A DNA stretch of 64,000 nt from Bostrychus sinensis (Eukaryota; Chordata; Actinopteri; Gobiiformes; Eleotridae), in assembly GCA_020698575.1 (NCBI GenBank), contig CM036245.1:40889093-40953092 (forward strand), read 5' to 3'. How positions within the stretch are numbered: the stretch's first letter is position 1; the number at the start of each line of letters is the position of its first letter. Below the pieces are notes generated by a model, which searched no databases, was not told the DNA's origin, and saw only the letters and a program-made list of their open reading frames with translations. The position numbers were made by a program, and so were the translations under genes. This document shows positions 1 to 10,644 of the stretch, in pieces.

Positions 1-540
1 GCACAAGCAAACTCCAATTTTCCTCAAATTTGAAACATTTATTGCGTCCCAGTGTTTGATCCATTTAGAAAGAAGAAATAAAATTTGGCGGCGCTACAGA
101 ATGAAGCAAATATTTATATGGCACCCTTTTTTGTTTTTACTTTTTTAGAAATGTACGAAAGGCCCTGATCAAAAAAGTCAATGAGACCTGTCATTTTTTT
201 TATGGTGTTGCCGTGGCAATGATTGAAACCTTCCATTTTATTCTAATTTAAAAACACTACAAATCTTTAATGCAACAGAAAAAAATTTGTTCCTCATAAA
301 TGTGCAAAATTTGGCACACGTGTGTTTCACCACAACAACAAAAAAAGTCAATGGGACCTATGCTATAACTCTAACTGTGTTTCCTTGGCAACAACAGAAA
401 ACCTATCATTAAATTTGAATGGAAATCCTATACAATTTAATCCTATGGAGCCACAAAAATATGTCACATTTGGTACATTTCTAAAGAGCCACATCCAGCA
501 ATTTTAATAAATCTGCCACAGTTCCGGGTTGCGGCGGCGA
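1..540. other. AT-rich intergenic DNA, no gene seen
   Basis: I see no coding region, RNA gene or terminal repeat here. The only open frames are short and AT-rich. It borders the left end of the copia remnant that starts near 541, so it may hold decayed retrotransposon sequence, but no motif supports that. Confidence 0.5.
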
Positions 541-734
541 GGGCCTATGATTGCCGATTGCGGCTGTATTTATTATTATTATTATTATATTTCATCAGTC
601 CAAAGTCCATCTCACATCTTGTGTCTAATTTCTTTTTGTCATGCTTGTAAGCAATGCACACCGATCCAAATTTTTGCATTCTCGAAATATCTGGTTTCTT
701 TATGGTTAGCATAAAATAGGGTGTTAGTTTTATA
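541..734 (-). pseudogene. Ty1/copia retrotransposon fragment, end of integrase region (left piece)
   Basis: The minus strand reads KKPDISRMQKFGSV and then a Tyr-Lys-His-Asp stretch followed by Lys-Lys-Leu-Asp. This matches the conserved stretch after the integrase core of copia-type Pol polyproteins. It breaks off in a TAT/ATT microsatellite near 568-590. The reading frame continues across the hAT insertion: the sequence resumes at 2051 on the far side of a perfect 8-bp duplication, so this and 2059-3760 were one element. No downstream reverse transcriptase is recognisable. It is inactive. Confidence 0.75.
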
Positions 735-1014
735 CAGGGGCGGACTGGCCATCTGTGCATTCTGGAGGATCACAGAACGGCCGGTCGCTGAGACGGCCGA
801 TGGGCTGTTTTACATAGACTCCATAAACACATACACAACCAGGCCAAAGAGGGCGCAGCTGCGCTGATGCGCAACAGCGGAGTAGAAGAAGAAAGCAGAA
901 CAGCTGCAGCCACTCAATGCAGTCAGGCACTCGAACAAGCGCGCAAGAAGCGGCCGACAGGCGGCCGTGAAGACGGTGGTGGCGCGTGAGCAGAGGCTGC
1001 CGTGCGTTTACGTA

Positions 1015-1254
1015 ATGGATAAAAAACGGTTAATAAAACGAAAGGAGAAGGGCGGAGCAGAGAAAGTCAGGGAAAAGAAGCTTAAGTCGCTTGCATGTGA
1101 GGCGTTCAAGTGTAAAAATATAACAGAAGTGTTTGACAGCAGCAGTGCTAAAGCCACATCCACCAGTACAGCACAACATGAGAATGAAGAGGCTCAGTGT
1201 GCGGTGGTGGGGGCCCAGCGCTGCTCAGGCTCAGGGACCCACAGAACCAGATGA
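1015..1254 (+). pseudogene. hAT transposase N-terminal remnant
   Basis: The frame starts MDKKRLIKRKEKGG, a Lys/Arg-rich start like that of zinc-finger/hAT transposases of the ZMYM or ZNF862 type. It continues with a Lys-rich helix and a short Ser/Thr stretch and stops at 1252-1254. A GT donor-like motif follows at 1290-1300, so it could be the first exon of a once longer transposase. No BED finger or RNase-H-like core is seen. Confidence 0.4.
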
Positions 1255-1589
1255 AGTTTTACCTCAGTTAGAGCCGTGTACAGAGCAAGTGGTGAGTATA
1301 GCTTACTGTATGAAACACAGGGCTTTCATAGCTATTTAGGCTACGACATATTTATTCCACCTCCTATACATAGCTCTAAAACACTATCATAACAATAACA
1401 ATATGAATAATAAGAATAATATTATATCTAATATGTCTGTGAAGACTCTCATTCATCCAGGCTGATTCCATTGCAATAGTAGGTTTAAAAGCTGTCATCT
1501 GGACTTGGTTTTAAAGAGAGCTCTCTTACAGCCAAATCAAATTTCAGAATTGAGAAAGCCTCTTGGATAAAAGGTGAAACGTCTTCAAC

Positions 1590-1830
1590 TTTAAAACCAA
1601 GTGTAATCCAGGTCTAAATTATATCTAAAACATGACACAACCAGGTCTATAAGACTAAACCCTAACTAAAATAGGTATAAGCTGTCCAAAACTATAGCTA
1701 AACCAGGTTTAAACTAGGTCTAAACAGGGACAAAACCAGGTCTTAATCAGGTCTGTGCCAGGATCAAATCAGATTCAAATCTGGAACTAAACCTCTACAA
1801 AACCAGGCCTAAACCTGATGATTCAAGTTT
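1590..1830. repeat. Degenerate minisatellite, AACCAGGTCTAA-like unit
   Basis: Inside the hAT element there is a run of imperfect units built on AAACCAGGTCTAAAC, for example near 1640, 1705, 1735 and 1800. Spacing is irregular (about 20-35 bases) and the units are diverged. It has no coding potential. Confidence 0.6.
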
Positions 1831-2058
1831 AGGGACTTGAATTTGATTTGTGGACCATGTGTGGTTTAGTCCTGGTTTAGAAGTCAGATCAGTCAGTTTT
1901 TTTTAAATGTATTTATTTTATTTTTTTTTTACATTGTGCAACCATGAATTGTGCTTTTTGTAACTTCGCAATTTTTTTTTTTTATTTTTTTTTTTGGGGG
2001 GGGGGACTGGGCAGACTCCAGGGCTGTTTTTCTGTCCCAGTCCGCCCCTGGTTTTATA

Positions 2059-3760
2059 CATCTGCTAAAACTCCTGTTTCTGATCATTGCTGCTGATTTT
2101 CATGTGCCATAAACTCAGTACTGTTATCAGATCTGATACACTTGATGTTCATGTATGGGGCTGTATCTGCAAAAAACTTCTCTGTGGCATACACTGTATC
2201 ACTCTTGCTTTTGAGAAAATACACAAAAACTGCACTGGAAAAATCATTAGTGAAAATCTGTAGCCATCTCTAGAAATAGGATATATTGGCCCTGTAAGAT
2301 GCATGCACTAACTCTAGCACCTCTCTAGCATGCACATTAGTCTTTCTGTTCCTTGTTTGTACAAACTTTCCTTGAAATCAAACACCGCAAGCTGGGACTG
2401 GCTTTTCCACTTTCCCCTTAATAGTCATAGCATCAACCATTTTTGGTCATTTTTGAACATTCTCATAATTACAGTGGCCTGGTATTTCATCCGATGATTG
2501 TATGTTAAAACATCCATTGCACTGATCATTACCTTCATCTTTTGCTGTACACAGGTAGTAAAGTTTATTATGCACTTTAATAGGGAAAACAGTACCATGT
2601 TTGTGTCTTAGAATGTCCTTCCCTTCTTTAATGATTACTGTCACTCCACTGGCTGTGGCCCTTTTACAGAAAATATATCCTCTGGGTAAGATGAAATGAA
2701 CAATGCACTCCTCAGTGTTGCTGTGTGACGACATTCCCTGATGTCCCTCCCAGTGTGTCTCAGCCTTGAAGGACTCATTGAAGCTCTTAAATATGGTTAT
2801 ATCCATGATTATGTGCAAAGTTGCCCCAGCGTCCACCATCAGACCTTTCATCTAGACACCTCATCTCAAATGGATGTCCAAATCTCTGTCTCTAGTTATT
2901 TCCAGTTTCCTCAGAAACTTGCCTTACTGTTGTAGCTGTCTTGTTTCGGTCTTCAGTGGCAACATAACTACACCACTACTTTCACTGATTTGCCCTGGCT
3001 TTATGCCCTTTTAGACCACATTTAAAGCACACAATTTCTCCTGCGTTTTTGGCTTTATCTTGCACACTTTTGGATGTGGGATAAGGCTTTGCTCTTATTT
3101 TCATTATGTTGTCCTCACTTGACGTTGCTGCAAACATTTTCTCTGTGCCTCAAAGCAACATAACTTTGTTTTAAACTCTGCAAACGATATCATGTCATCA
3201 TTTTGAGTCACATGGATTGCAAATGGTTTGAACGACTCTGGCAGGTCTTTTAAGACCATTGCTATGAGCAAATCATCATTGTTTCACCAGCATTTCTTAG
3301 CGCTGTAATAATTGTCTCTGCTCGAATAACGTAACGCAACACTCTCATTGCTTGATTTCTGTAGAAGAGTCAGCTCAGTGCAAAGGCTTATTATACGTGA
3401 CTTTCCTTTACCTGCATAATAAGTCTGCAGTATCTGCAATGCCTTTCTTCCACCATCAGCTGCTTCTTTCATGACCAAACTCAAGCTTTTATTGCCCAGA
3501 TATTGTATTAACTCAGCATACGTTTTGGCGTTTTTCTCTCCATCTCCTTTGTTGTCTTCACAAGGCTCGAATAATATAGTGTCCTTAAGCCCTTGTAAGA
3601 GTAAATGTACTAAATATTTTGACTCGTCAGCTCATACCCTTTTTCGTTTCCGTTGAAGATCAGTCAGGACCAGCGACTACTTGACCGCTCCATTCTTTCG
3701 GCACACATGGTGTAGCAAACAAGCTAGTCCTCGTCAAGTGTGCAGTTTGCCCTTCTCAGC
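2059..3760 (-). pseudogene. Ty1/copia retrotransposon, gag to integrase (right piece)
   Basis: Read on the minus strand from right to left, the order is Gag, zinc knuckle, protease, integrase. Gag text is at 3284-3484 (GRKALQILQTYYAGKGK). A Gag CCHC knuckle, CFKCGLKGHKARAN, lies at about 2985-3030. The aspartic protease region lies in 2447-2851 with DAGAT where the family has D-S/T-G-A-T. The pre-integrase segment is at 2280-2440, and the integrase core text NDFSSAVFVYFLKSKSDT and SDNSTEF is at about 2110-2260. Several stops and frameshifts break the frame. The order and motifs fit Ty1/copia (Pseudoviridae-type) elements, which occur in fish. The integrase is cut by the hAT insertion at 735-2050. 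Confidence 0.85.
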
Positions 3761-3775
3761 GGCTTCAAACTTTCT

Positions 3776-4612
3776 CTAAATACTGCCACTGGGGCTTCCT
3801 GTGTCCATAACCACTGACAGAGCTAAACAGAGCTGCTCTGCAAGAACCTCCAGCTGTACACCGAAAACCACAGTTGTGGTTGACATTGTAATTGCAATGT
3901 CAACTACAACAACTTTCCTCTGCTGTTTGTCCATCACCACAATGTCCAGTTGGTTCACCATTACCATTTTATCTGTCTGGATCTGGAAGTCCCACAGGAT
4001 CTTAGCTCGGTTATTCTCTATCACCTTTGGAGGTGTTTCCCACCTTGACCTTGGGACTTCCAGACTGTACTCTGCACAGAGGTTCCTGTACACTATACCA
4101 GCCACTTGGTTATGACGCTCCATGTATGCTTTCCCTGCCAGCTTCTTACACCCAGCAGTTATGTGCTGGATTGTCTCAGGGGCCTCTTTGCACAGTCTGC
4201 ACCTGGGGTCTTGTCTTGTATGGTAGATCTGGGCCTTTATTGCTCTGGTCCTCAAGGCCTGCTCCTGTGCAGCCATGATCAGTGCCTCTGTGCTGTTCTT
4301 CAGTCCAGCCCTTTCTAGCCATTGGTAGGATTTCTGGATATCAGCCACTTCAGTTATCTGTCGGTGGTACATCCCATGTAGGGGCTTTTCCTCCCATGAT
4401 GGTTCCTCCAGCACCTCGTCCTCTGTTTTCCACTGCCTGACATTCACTGAGCACTTCATCCGCTGAGGCCATCTTCCTGATGTATTCAAGGATCTTGGGT
4501 GTTTCATCCTGCTAGTGCTTCTGACTCTCACCAGTCCTCTGCCTCCTTCCTTGCGCTTAGTGTATAGTCTTGGGGTACTGGTTTTGGGGTAGAACCCTCC
4601 ACGCATGGTCAT
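3776..4612 (-). pseudogene. R4/Dong (Rex6-like) LINE, C-terminal zinc finger and restriction-like endonuclease
   Basis: This is a 278-codon open segment of the C-terminal part of a non-LTR retrotransposon polyprotein. It has a CCHC-type finger (CRLCKEAPETIQHI, then GC and a RHNQVA stretch) at about residues 138-170. After it comes an ILWDFQIQTDKMV segment and a LDIVV..K..VVVVDIAI stretch, where RLE-bearing LINEs carry the PD-(D/E)XK endonuclease residues. The catalytic PD reads LD here, and the frame degenerates at its end. It continues the reverse transcriptase of 4620-5760. It is a decayed retrotransposon, not a host gene. Confidence 0.82.
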
Positions 4613-4619
4613 GAGCTTC

Positions 4620-5760
4620 CATGTTTTAACATCTGTGGTCTGAATCTCTTCCTTTGGCCAACTTATTATTCCTGCAGGGTATCTGATGACTGGCAGGGAA
4701 TAGCTGTTGATTGCCCGGACTTTGTTCTTGCTATTGAGCTGACTCCTTAGGACTTTCCTTACTCGTTGGAGGTGTTTGGCTGTGGCTGCTTTTCTTGTGG
4801 CCTGTTCCAGGTTGCAATTTGCTTATGGGATTCCAAGGTACTTGTGGCTGTCCTCAATGTCTGCTATTCTGCCATCTGGGAGTGAGACCCCTGCTGTATG
4901 CACTACTCTCCTTCTCTTTGTCACCTTTCGCCTACACTTGTCAAGATCGAATGACATTCCGATGTCACTGCTGTAGATCCTGGTTGTGTGGATCAGTGAG
5001 TCAATGTCTTGCTCGCTCTTGGCATACAGCTTGATGTCATCAATGTTGAGGAGGTGACTGATGGTGGATCCATTCTTGAGTCAGTACCCATAGCCAGTCT
5101 TGGTGATTATCTGGCTGAGGGGGTTCAGACCTATGCAGAACAGCAGCAGGGACAGAGCATCTCCTTGGTATATGCCACATTTGATAGACACTTGTGCAAT
5201 TGGCTTCAGTTGGCCTCAAGGGTGGTCTTCCACTGCCTCATTGAGTTTCAATGAAGGCTTTTAGAGTCCTGTTGATGTTATACATCTCCAAGCATTCCAT
5301 GATCCATGTATATGGCATTGAGTCATAGGCTTTCTTGTAATCAATCCAGGCAGTGCACAGGTTAGTATGTCTTGCTTTGCAATCCTGAGCGACTGTTCTA
5401 TCTACCAGCAGCTGGTGTTAAGCTCCTCTGGTGTTTTTACCAATGCCCTTCTGTGCTGTGCTTATTTAATGATCCACTTATCTTAGCCGCTATGATGCCT
5501 GACATGAGCTTCCATGTAGTGGGTAGACAGGTTATTGGCCGATAGTTGGATGGGACTGTTCCCTTCAGGGGATCCTTCTGGATCAGGGTTGTCTGGCCTT
5601 TGGTTAGTCATTCAGGGTGGGTCCCATCCTTTAGCAGGAGTGTAGTTAGCTTTTTCAGCCAGTAGGTGTGAATCATGTCGGGCCCTGGTGCTGTCCAGTT
5701 TTTCATACCTGAGATTCTTTCTTGGATGTCTGTGATGGTATATCCAAGAAAGAGTCTGAG
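4620..5760 (-). pseudogene. R4/Dong-like LINE reverse transcriptase remnant
   Basis: Minus-strand fragments in shifted frames give recognisable reverse transcriptase text. NYRPITCLPTTWKLMSGIIA lies near 5490-5550, and DDIKLYAKSEQDIDSLIHTT at about 4985-5045. The active-site box reads N-I-D-D rather than an aromatic residue followed by xDD. Text linking to the endonuclease follows. Several frameshifts and stops are present. Together with 3776-4612 it makes about 2 kb of one inactive element, 5'-truncated near 5760. Confidence 0.8.
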
Positions 5761-6152
5761 AAAATCAGCTGACTTTCACGCAGGGGACCCGGGTTCACAT
5801 CCCAGCCAGTGTAACTCCTCTACTTCTCTAGCCAGACTGCAGCAACGAGACCACTCTTCAAGTTTGAAAGGATTTAATAATCAGTCTGAAATCACAAAAT
5901 ATTAACAGTGATTGTTATGGTGGTGACTGGCCTCAGCTTCTGCCCCGTTCTCATGTCTCTCAACAGCAGAAGGGGCTGTGATCGTATAGTGATTTTAAAT
6001 ACAATAAAATAAAAACAACACAAAACAGTACAATAATACAAAATTCAAACCCAAAAACTGTAATGAATCTACAAGAAACTGATAAACATTAACAGCAACC
6101 ATAAGGAAACAGTATAACAGACTAATTAATTGCCCCCAAAAGTAAATTACAT
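5761..6152. repeat. Repeated flank, first copy of a locally duplicated segment
   Basis: The segment GTTATGGTGGTGACTGGCCT followed by CTCAGCTTCTGCCCC (5915-5950) recurs at 6873-6910. The next block, CGTTCTCATGTCTCTCAACA with GCAGAAGGGG (5946-5975), recurs at 7201-7230. The two halves are adjacent here but about 290 bp apart in the second copy. No gene is seen. Confidence 0.6.
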
Positions 6153-6848
6153 AACGTATGTGTGTCCTGAGTCGGACACTATGGCCCTGAGTTGGACACG
6201 CTCACCTTTTGCTATTTTTCTGTCTTCTAACAGACGCTCGCAAATACGTTAACTGGCTAACGGTGGATAAACAAAAACTCCACATATTGCTCTACATCTG
6301 TGGTAATTTTTGTGTATTTATGCTAAGTGTTTATAAAATTCACAGGGAACGCTCAGGTCACACTCGGGCGATGTTCTTTCAGTGATCTTAGTGTTTTTGT
6401 AGCTAACTTTGTCCGTCTTATGATTTTCTGATTAACATTAACTTAGCCTACAATCTTATTTTGAAAGATGGAAACAAGGTATCGGATGTGAAACTTTGTT
6501 AACGTAAATATCCCAGCCTTAAATTAGAGCCAAAAACTCTAACAAATAAAGCTGAAAATGCCAGAAAGGTGAGCGTGTCCGATATTGGAACTTTTGTGTG
6601 TCTGACTCAGGGCCATAGCACTGCCGAGCTTAAACCTCAGACGATAGCACTCTTTCATATGGCCACAATAAAATATTTGTAAAAGAAATTATCCAACCAA
6701 TATATCGTTATAAACCTAAGAAAATATACTTTTATTTTATATAAATTGCATTAATGAAGATGATAAATGAGCGATTTTATGACTTGTTGAAGATAAAAAA
6801 TTAATAGAATTTTAGCCGAAAGTGTCCGACTCAGGACACACATACGTT
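6153..6848. mobile_element. Non-autonomous TIR element (MITE), 696 bp, 28-bp perfect TIR
   Basis: The ends are exact inverted copies: AACGTATGTGTGTCCTGAGT from 6153 plus eight more bases, mirrored at 6821-6848. Both sides carry ACAT (6149-6152 and 6849-6852), a likely 4-bp target duplication. A second, inner inverted pair (about 6176-6210 and 6563-6625) repeats the TGTCCGA/TCAGGGCCATAG words. There is no transposase frame. A 4-bp duplication does not fit hAT, Tc1 or PIF/Harbinger, so I leave the superfamily open. Confidence 0.85.
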
Positions 6849-7239
6849 ACATGAACTCACAAAATATTAACAGCAATTGTTATGGTGGTGACTGGCCTCA
6901 GCTTCTGCCCCTAAACAATGATATTAAACACAAATGAATATTGTAACTGTTGCAGGATGTTCACTTTACAATGTATCTTTACCCAGCCACAGCAGTTACA
7001 CTCCCCTGTCAGGCTAACTGCCGGTTACAGAGAAATTATAACATAATCAAACACAATTATTAAGTACATTTATTCAAAACAAACACTTGGAAAATAAATC
7101 TAACACTCTTAAATTACATAAAAAACAAATAAAACTAATTTAGTTAAATGTACAATTTTATAAAAAGACATTAAATCAGAGAGCCCAACTATTTACATAC
7201 CGTTCTCATGTCTCTCAACAGCAGAAGGGGAGGAGCTGA

Positions 7240-7480
7240 GGGACGTTGCTAGGGCAGCCACCACCACCAGTTAATAAGGCATTTAAATTAAATAGGGGGA
7301 TTAAAAACTGATATAAAAAGGACAGGAAAACAGACAATGTTTTGACAAAATTCAATACAAACTAACTCTGTTACACCAGGGCAAATTCCAACTTCCAGTG
7401 TAGGTCCTTAGGCAAGACCCTTTGCTCTACTGCCTAATGATGAGAGACAAAGAAATACGTGACATACCGGCTCAGACGTC
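7240..7480. other. No gene seen
   Basis: AT-rich intergenic sequence between the duplicated block at 7201-7235 and the LINE N-terminal fragment. No motif was recognised. Confidence 0.4.
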
Positions 7481-7499
7481 ACCTGGTCAAACAAGGTCT

Positions 7500-7710
7500 G
7501 TGTCAGGTGCTGGGGAACCAGAGCAATTTGATGATAAGTGGGCTACTGGAACAAGATGGAGATGGACAAGATGTGAGAACAAGGCTCTGTTGGAATGCTA
7601 CTACTCCAGTAACCCTAGTCAGAGGGGTTACATGCAGAGAACTTCGAAACTCACTGCTAAACAGCTTGTAGCTCCCTTGCAAGTGATTCCCACACCCAGA
7701 GCCTCACCAT
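7500..7710 (+). pseudogene. R4/Dong-like LINE N-terminal fragment
   Basis: The plus frame reads GTRWRWTRCENKALLECYYSS then RGYMQR and LTAKQLVA. This matches the Trp-rich, Myb-like N-terminal segment of the same kind of fish RLE-type LINE polyprotein whose C-terminus lies at 3776-4612. It is on the opposite strand to that piece, so it is either a separate copy or the result of an inversion. It breaks off after about 70 codons. Confidence 0.55.
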
Positions 7711-7864
7711 GACCCGCAGAAGGTATTTTAATTCACATTATAATGATTTATAATGTGTATCCGCCTAAGGCCCAAAGTTAGGCTCCAGTCACCCACAACC
7801 CCTAACAGGAATAAGCAGAAGAAAATGAATGAATGTTCTACTGTGAACAGTGAAACTGTTGGTA

Positions 7865-7867
<3 letters not shown>

Positions 7868-7941
<74 letters not shown>
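7868..7941. repeat. (TA)n microsatellite, about 37 units
   Basis: An uninterrupted alternation of T and A. The apparent Ile-Tyr open frame across it is an artefact. Confidence 0.98.
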
Positions 7942-7944
<3 letters not shown>

Positions 7945-8760
7945 AGCCGGCATTTCTATACATCCTTTGTCTGAGTCTCATCTATCTCACAACTCCTGTC
8001 AGTAGTCGAACCTTATGGCCCAGTATCTTGAAAGTCTATTCACTAACTATTGGTCTGTTTAAGCCACTAATTGAATTGGCATCTGTAGTGAGTGCTACAC
8101 TAAAGGAGTTGCAGCATTAGCCAATTTCACCCTAGTTGGAGGGAAATAGTGGTATACCACCTTCACACACAGGACAGTAACCACCAGTCAGATCTCTCTC
8201 CCTGTTCTGTAGGAGAAATCTGATGGTGCACTTTGGCTAGCTTGCTGTAGAAGCTAAGTGGGAGCTATACCTCATACCGGGGTATCCAACATAACCCCCA
8301 CAGAAGGCAGCAGCAACTTACTGGCACAGCTCATCAGGCACATCAAACATCAGGCACCCTCAGCAGCAGGGGCTTGGGACACAAGAAAAAATCCAGCAAG
8401 CCCATGGCTGAGAACATGCTACAGTGTAGAATAAGCTAACTAAACCCCTTCAAATGACATCTATGGCAAGATGAGCAAAGGACAGCCAGGGCTTCTCCTT
8501 GGATGGGAATGTGCTTTGCTTCAACTCTTTGTACAGCCAACAGTAATTCAGATTTGGCCACACCTGCCTCCGTACAACCAGCCCTTCTCCCGATGAGAAG
8601 CCTTTCTCTCGCAATATCCCTGTCACGTGGGCTTTTGTTTGTGACTCTGCAACTGTGTGGCTAGCCCCAAAACTAGCAGACCACACAACAACGCCACTCT
8701 GATGGGAGGAACAAGTTTTTTTTTTAATAAACCCGGAATATATATGATCGGGATGTTTGT
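7942..8760. other. Unassigned sequence, possible further LINE debris
   Basis: There is no supported gene. The segment near 8290-8420 has CAG-rich words and a GLGHKKKSSKP-like frame that could extend the preceding LINE fragment. A minus-strand frame of 104 codons (8450-8764) has no recognised motif. Confidence 0.35.
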
Positions 8761-9050
8761 ACAAGAGATCCAGTGCTACCTCCGCCTGGTGGGTTCACAC
8801 GGACCGCTCTCATTTCTGAAAGCAGCCGCAGCATTTCTTCCGCTTGGAGCGGGTTCAACACCAGCCGAGTCCACTCCAGTGTCTCCTCCGCTGGGGCGGA
8901 TTCAACACAAGCTTAATGGGAATGGCGACGACGTGTCGGATTTCACGCGGACTGCCCTGCTTCGGGTGCAACGGTCCTGAGAGGAGTTCGTGAGCCGGCT
9001 CTCTAACTCAGGTGAGTTGGTGGACCTAAACTGCTACACTCTGCTTTAGT
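8761..9050. other. GC-rich segment, no gene recognised
   Basis: It is richer in CpG than its neighbours and carries a loosely repeated motif (CTCCGC..GGGTTCA/GGATTCA at 8780, 8838 and 8886). A donor-like CAGGTGAGT lies at 9008-9016. It may be a retroelement leader or an untranslated exon. No protein or TIR supports either. Confidence 0.25.
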
Positions 9051-9589
9051 ATGTCAGTAGGTTTCTTGAGCTCTCACATCGTCTCTGCTGTTCGCATGGA
9101 AATCAAGGTTAATCGAGGTACCCGCGCATGTGTCGGGCTTATATACCCACGCAGCCAATCAGTGCGTAGCCACAGGTGGTATGTCTTAAAGAGTATCCAC
9201 GTCAGCTGCCCCCGTGGGGTCAGTCCCCGTACATAAGGAATATGTAGGGTGGAGAGAGTCTCGACACAAAAGAGCACAGAAATGTGTCAGACAACAGTTT
9301 GACATTGTATGCTCAGATTTATTTCATCAGTTACCACAAATCCTACTTTTATAAGTTAACAACTGTCCCTGACTCAGACCTGGGCCATAACAATTCAACA
9401 TAATTTTTAGAAAATAAACAACAACCATTTGTTCCTGCTGCCCAAAAATGTCAATATTAATATTTTTATTTTGCTCCAGTAACAATGAATGGGATAGAAC
9501 ATAAATCTCGATACCAGGCTGCATGAGCAACTTTTAAAACATGTCATCCTGTATCCATTAGATGCTGACCACTCTGTGTTTTCTAACTA
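9051..9589. other. No gene seen
   Basis: Short overlapping frames on both strands across 9051-9277 have no recognisable domain. The remainder is AT-rich. Confidence 0.4.
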
Positions 9590-9925
9590 AATTAAATTCA
9601 ATTCAATTTCAATTCAGTTTTATTTGTATAGCCCAGTATCACAATAAAAGTCGCCTCAAAGGGCTTCACAACAGTTGATCAAACATAAACACACAATCAG
9701 TCTTAACACACAATCAACACAAACAATAATTACATTAAACAGACCCAGGACACTCCTGTCCTTAGACCCTCCTTCTCGATAAGGAAAATCTCTTTAAAAA
9801 AAAAACAGCTGTGGGAAAAAAGAAGAAACTTTATGGAGCCCAACTGAAGGAGAGATCCTCTCCCAGAATGGACAGGCAATGCGTCTAGGACTGTTAGTCC
9901 CTTAGCTCATCTATAGGATCATAGA
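9590..9925 (-). repeat. Dispersed repeat R1, copy 1 (retroposon tail with AATTC-type repeats)
   Basis: One end carries repeats of AATTCAATTTCAATTCAG. It is followed by GTATAGCCCAGTATCACAAT, then AAGTCGCCTCAAAGGGCTTC and the AGACCCAGGACACTCCTGTC block. The same string recurs at 42405-42680 (same orientation) and at 61650-61845 (opposite orientation, ending in GAATT repeats). A short tandem tail at one end suggests the 3' end of a LINE or a SINE mobilised by it. No protein is encoded. Confidence 0.75.
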
Positions 9926-10644
9926 TCAGCTCTGTAATGATTCATCCAGGGAGTGGGGTGAGGAAGGTTGAGGAAGTCCATAGGATGCAGCAGGCGGGCC
10001 TCGGGGCGAGATAGGTCCGGGAAATGGAGATAACAATGTGTATTATCATAAAGCAAATAAGATATAAACTGTGTAGAAAATATGGCAACTTTGGCAAAAC
10101 TGGAAAGCTTCAAATATGTACGTGCTGGGTACTTTAACAGAATGACCCCTGGTTATTATGACGATAAAGATGAATGATACTATGAGAGGACGCTCATAAG
10201 TATTGTGGAAGAACCAACTAGAGCAACAAGTTGGGTGTTTTAAGTTCTGGAATAGCATATATATATGTAGTGTCTTCTGTTGTGTTGAGTTGAAAAGGAA
10301 CACACTTACAGAGTCTTGTGGTTGTCTCCTGGTCATTGGCCTTTATTCCTTTTCCCCAGCGTCATATGATGTTCTTTGCATTTTGCATTGTTCATCCTGC
10401 CAAGAATACCTTGCCTCTACACAAAGGTGCTTTCCATGATTTTGTCTGGCCTTAAGTATTTCAAAATGAAAATATAAAACATTATCATTGATAATGAAAT
10501 CTGCTTTCTGGATAAACAGCTCCATCTGAAAATGAGAAAGTTGTGATTATTTCCTCATTCATTCATTCAGACAAACACAGGATTAGTAGTAGTGGTTGTA
10601 GTGAAGTCAGGTCGATATGGTAGCTCATAAGACTGGTAACACCA
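9926..10644. other. No gene seen
   Basis: Short overlapping frames only. I recognised no repeat family, RNA gene or domain. Confidence 0.4.

Larger units (their letters stand above)
735..2050. mobile_element. hAT-superfamily DNA transposon, internally deleted, 1316 bp
   Basis: The element begins with CAGGGGCGGACTGG (735-748) and ends with its exact reverse complement (2037-2050), a perfect 14-bp terminal inverted repeat. It is flanked by a perfect 8-bp duplication GTTTTATA at 727-734 and 2051-2058. An 8-bp duplication and a CAG..CTG end are hallmarks of hAT elements. A short plus-strand frame from 1015 (MDKKRLIKRKEKGG) resembles the basic N-terminus of hAT transposases, but no catalytic or dimerisation domain is present. 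It is therefore a non-autonomous relic inserted into a copia retrotransposon. Confidence 0.92.

Noticed and set aside
3801..4278. Plus-strand frames opposite the LINE C-terminus
   Set aside because: Shadows of the minus-strand R4-like endonuclease frame.
5775..5820. tRNA-like words GGGACCCGGGTTCACATCCC
   Set aside because: A B-box-like motif only; no A box at the right distance and no cloverleaf.
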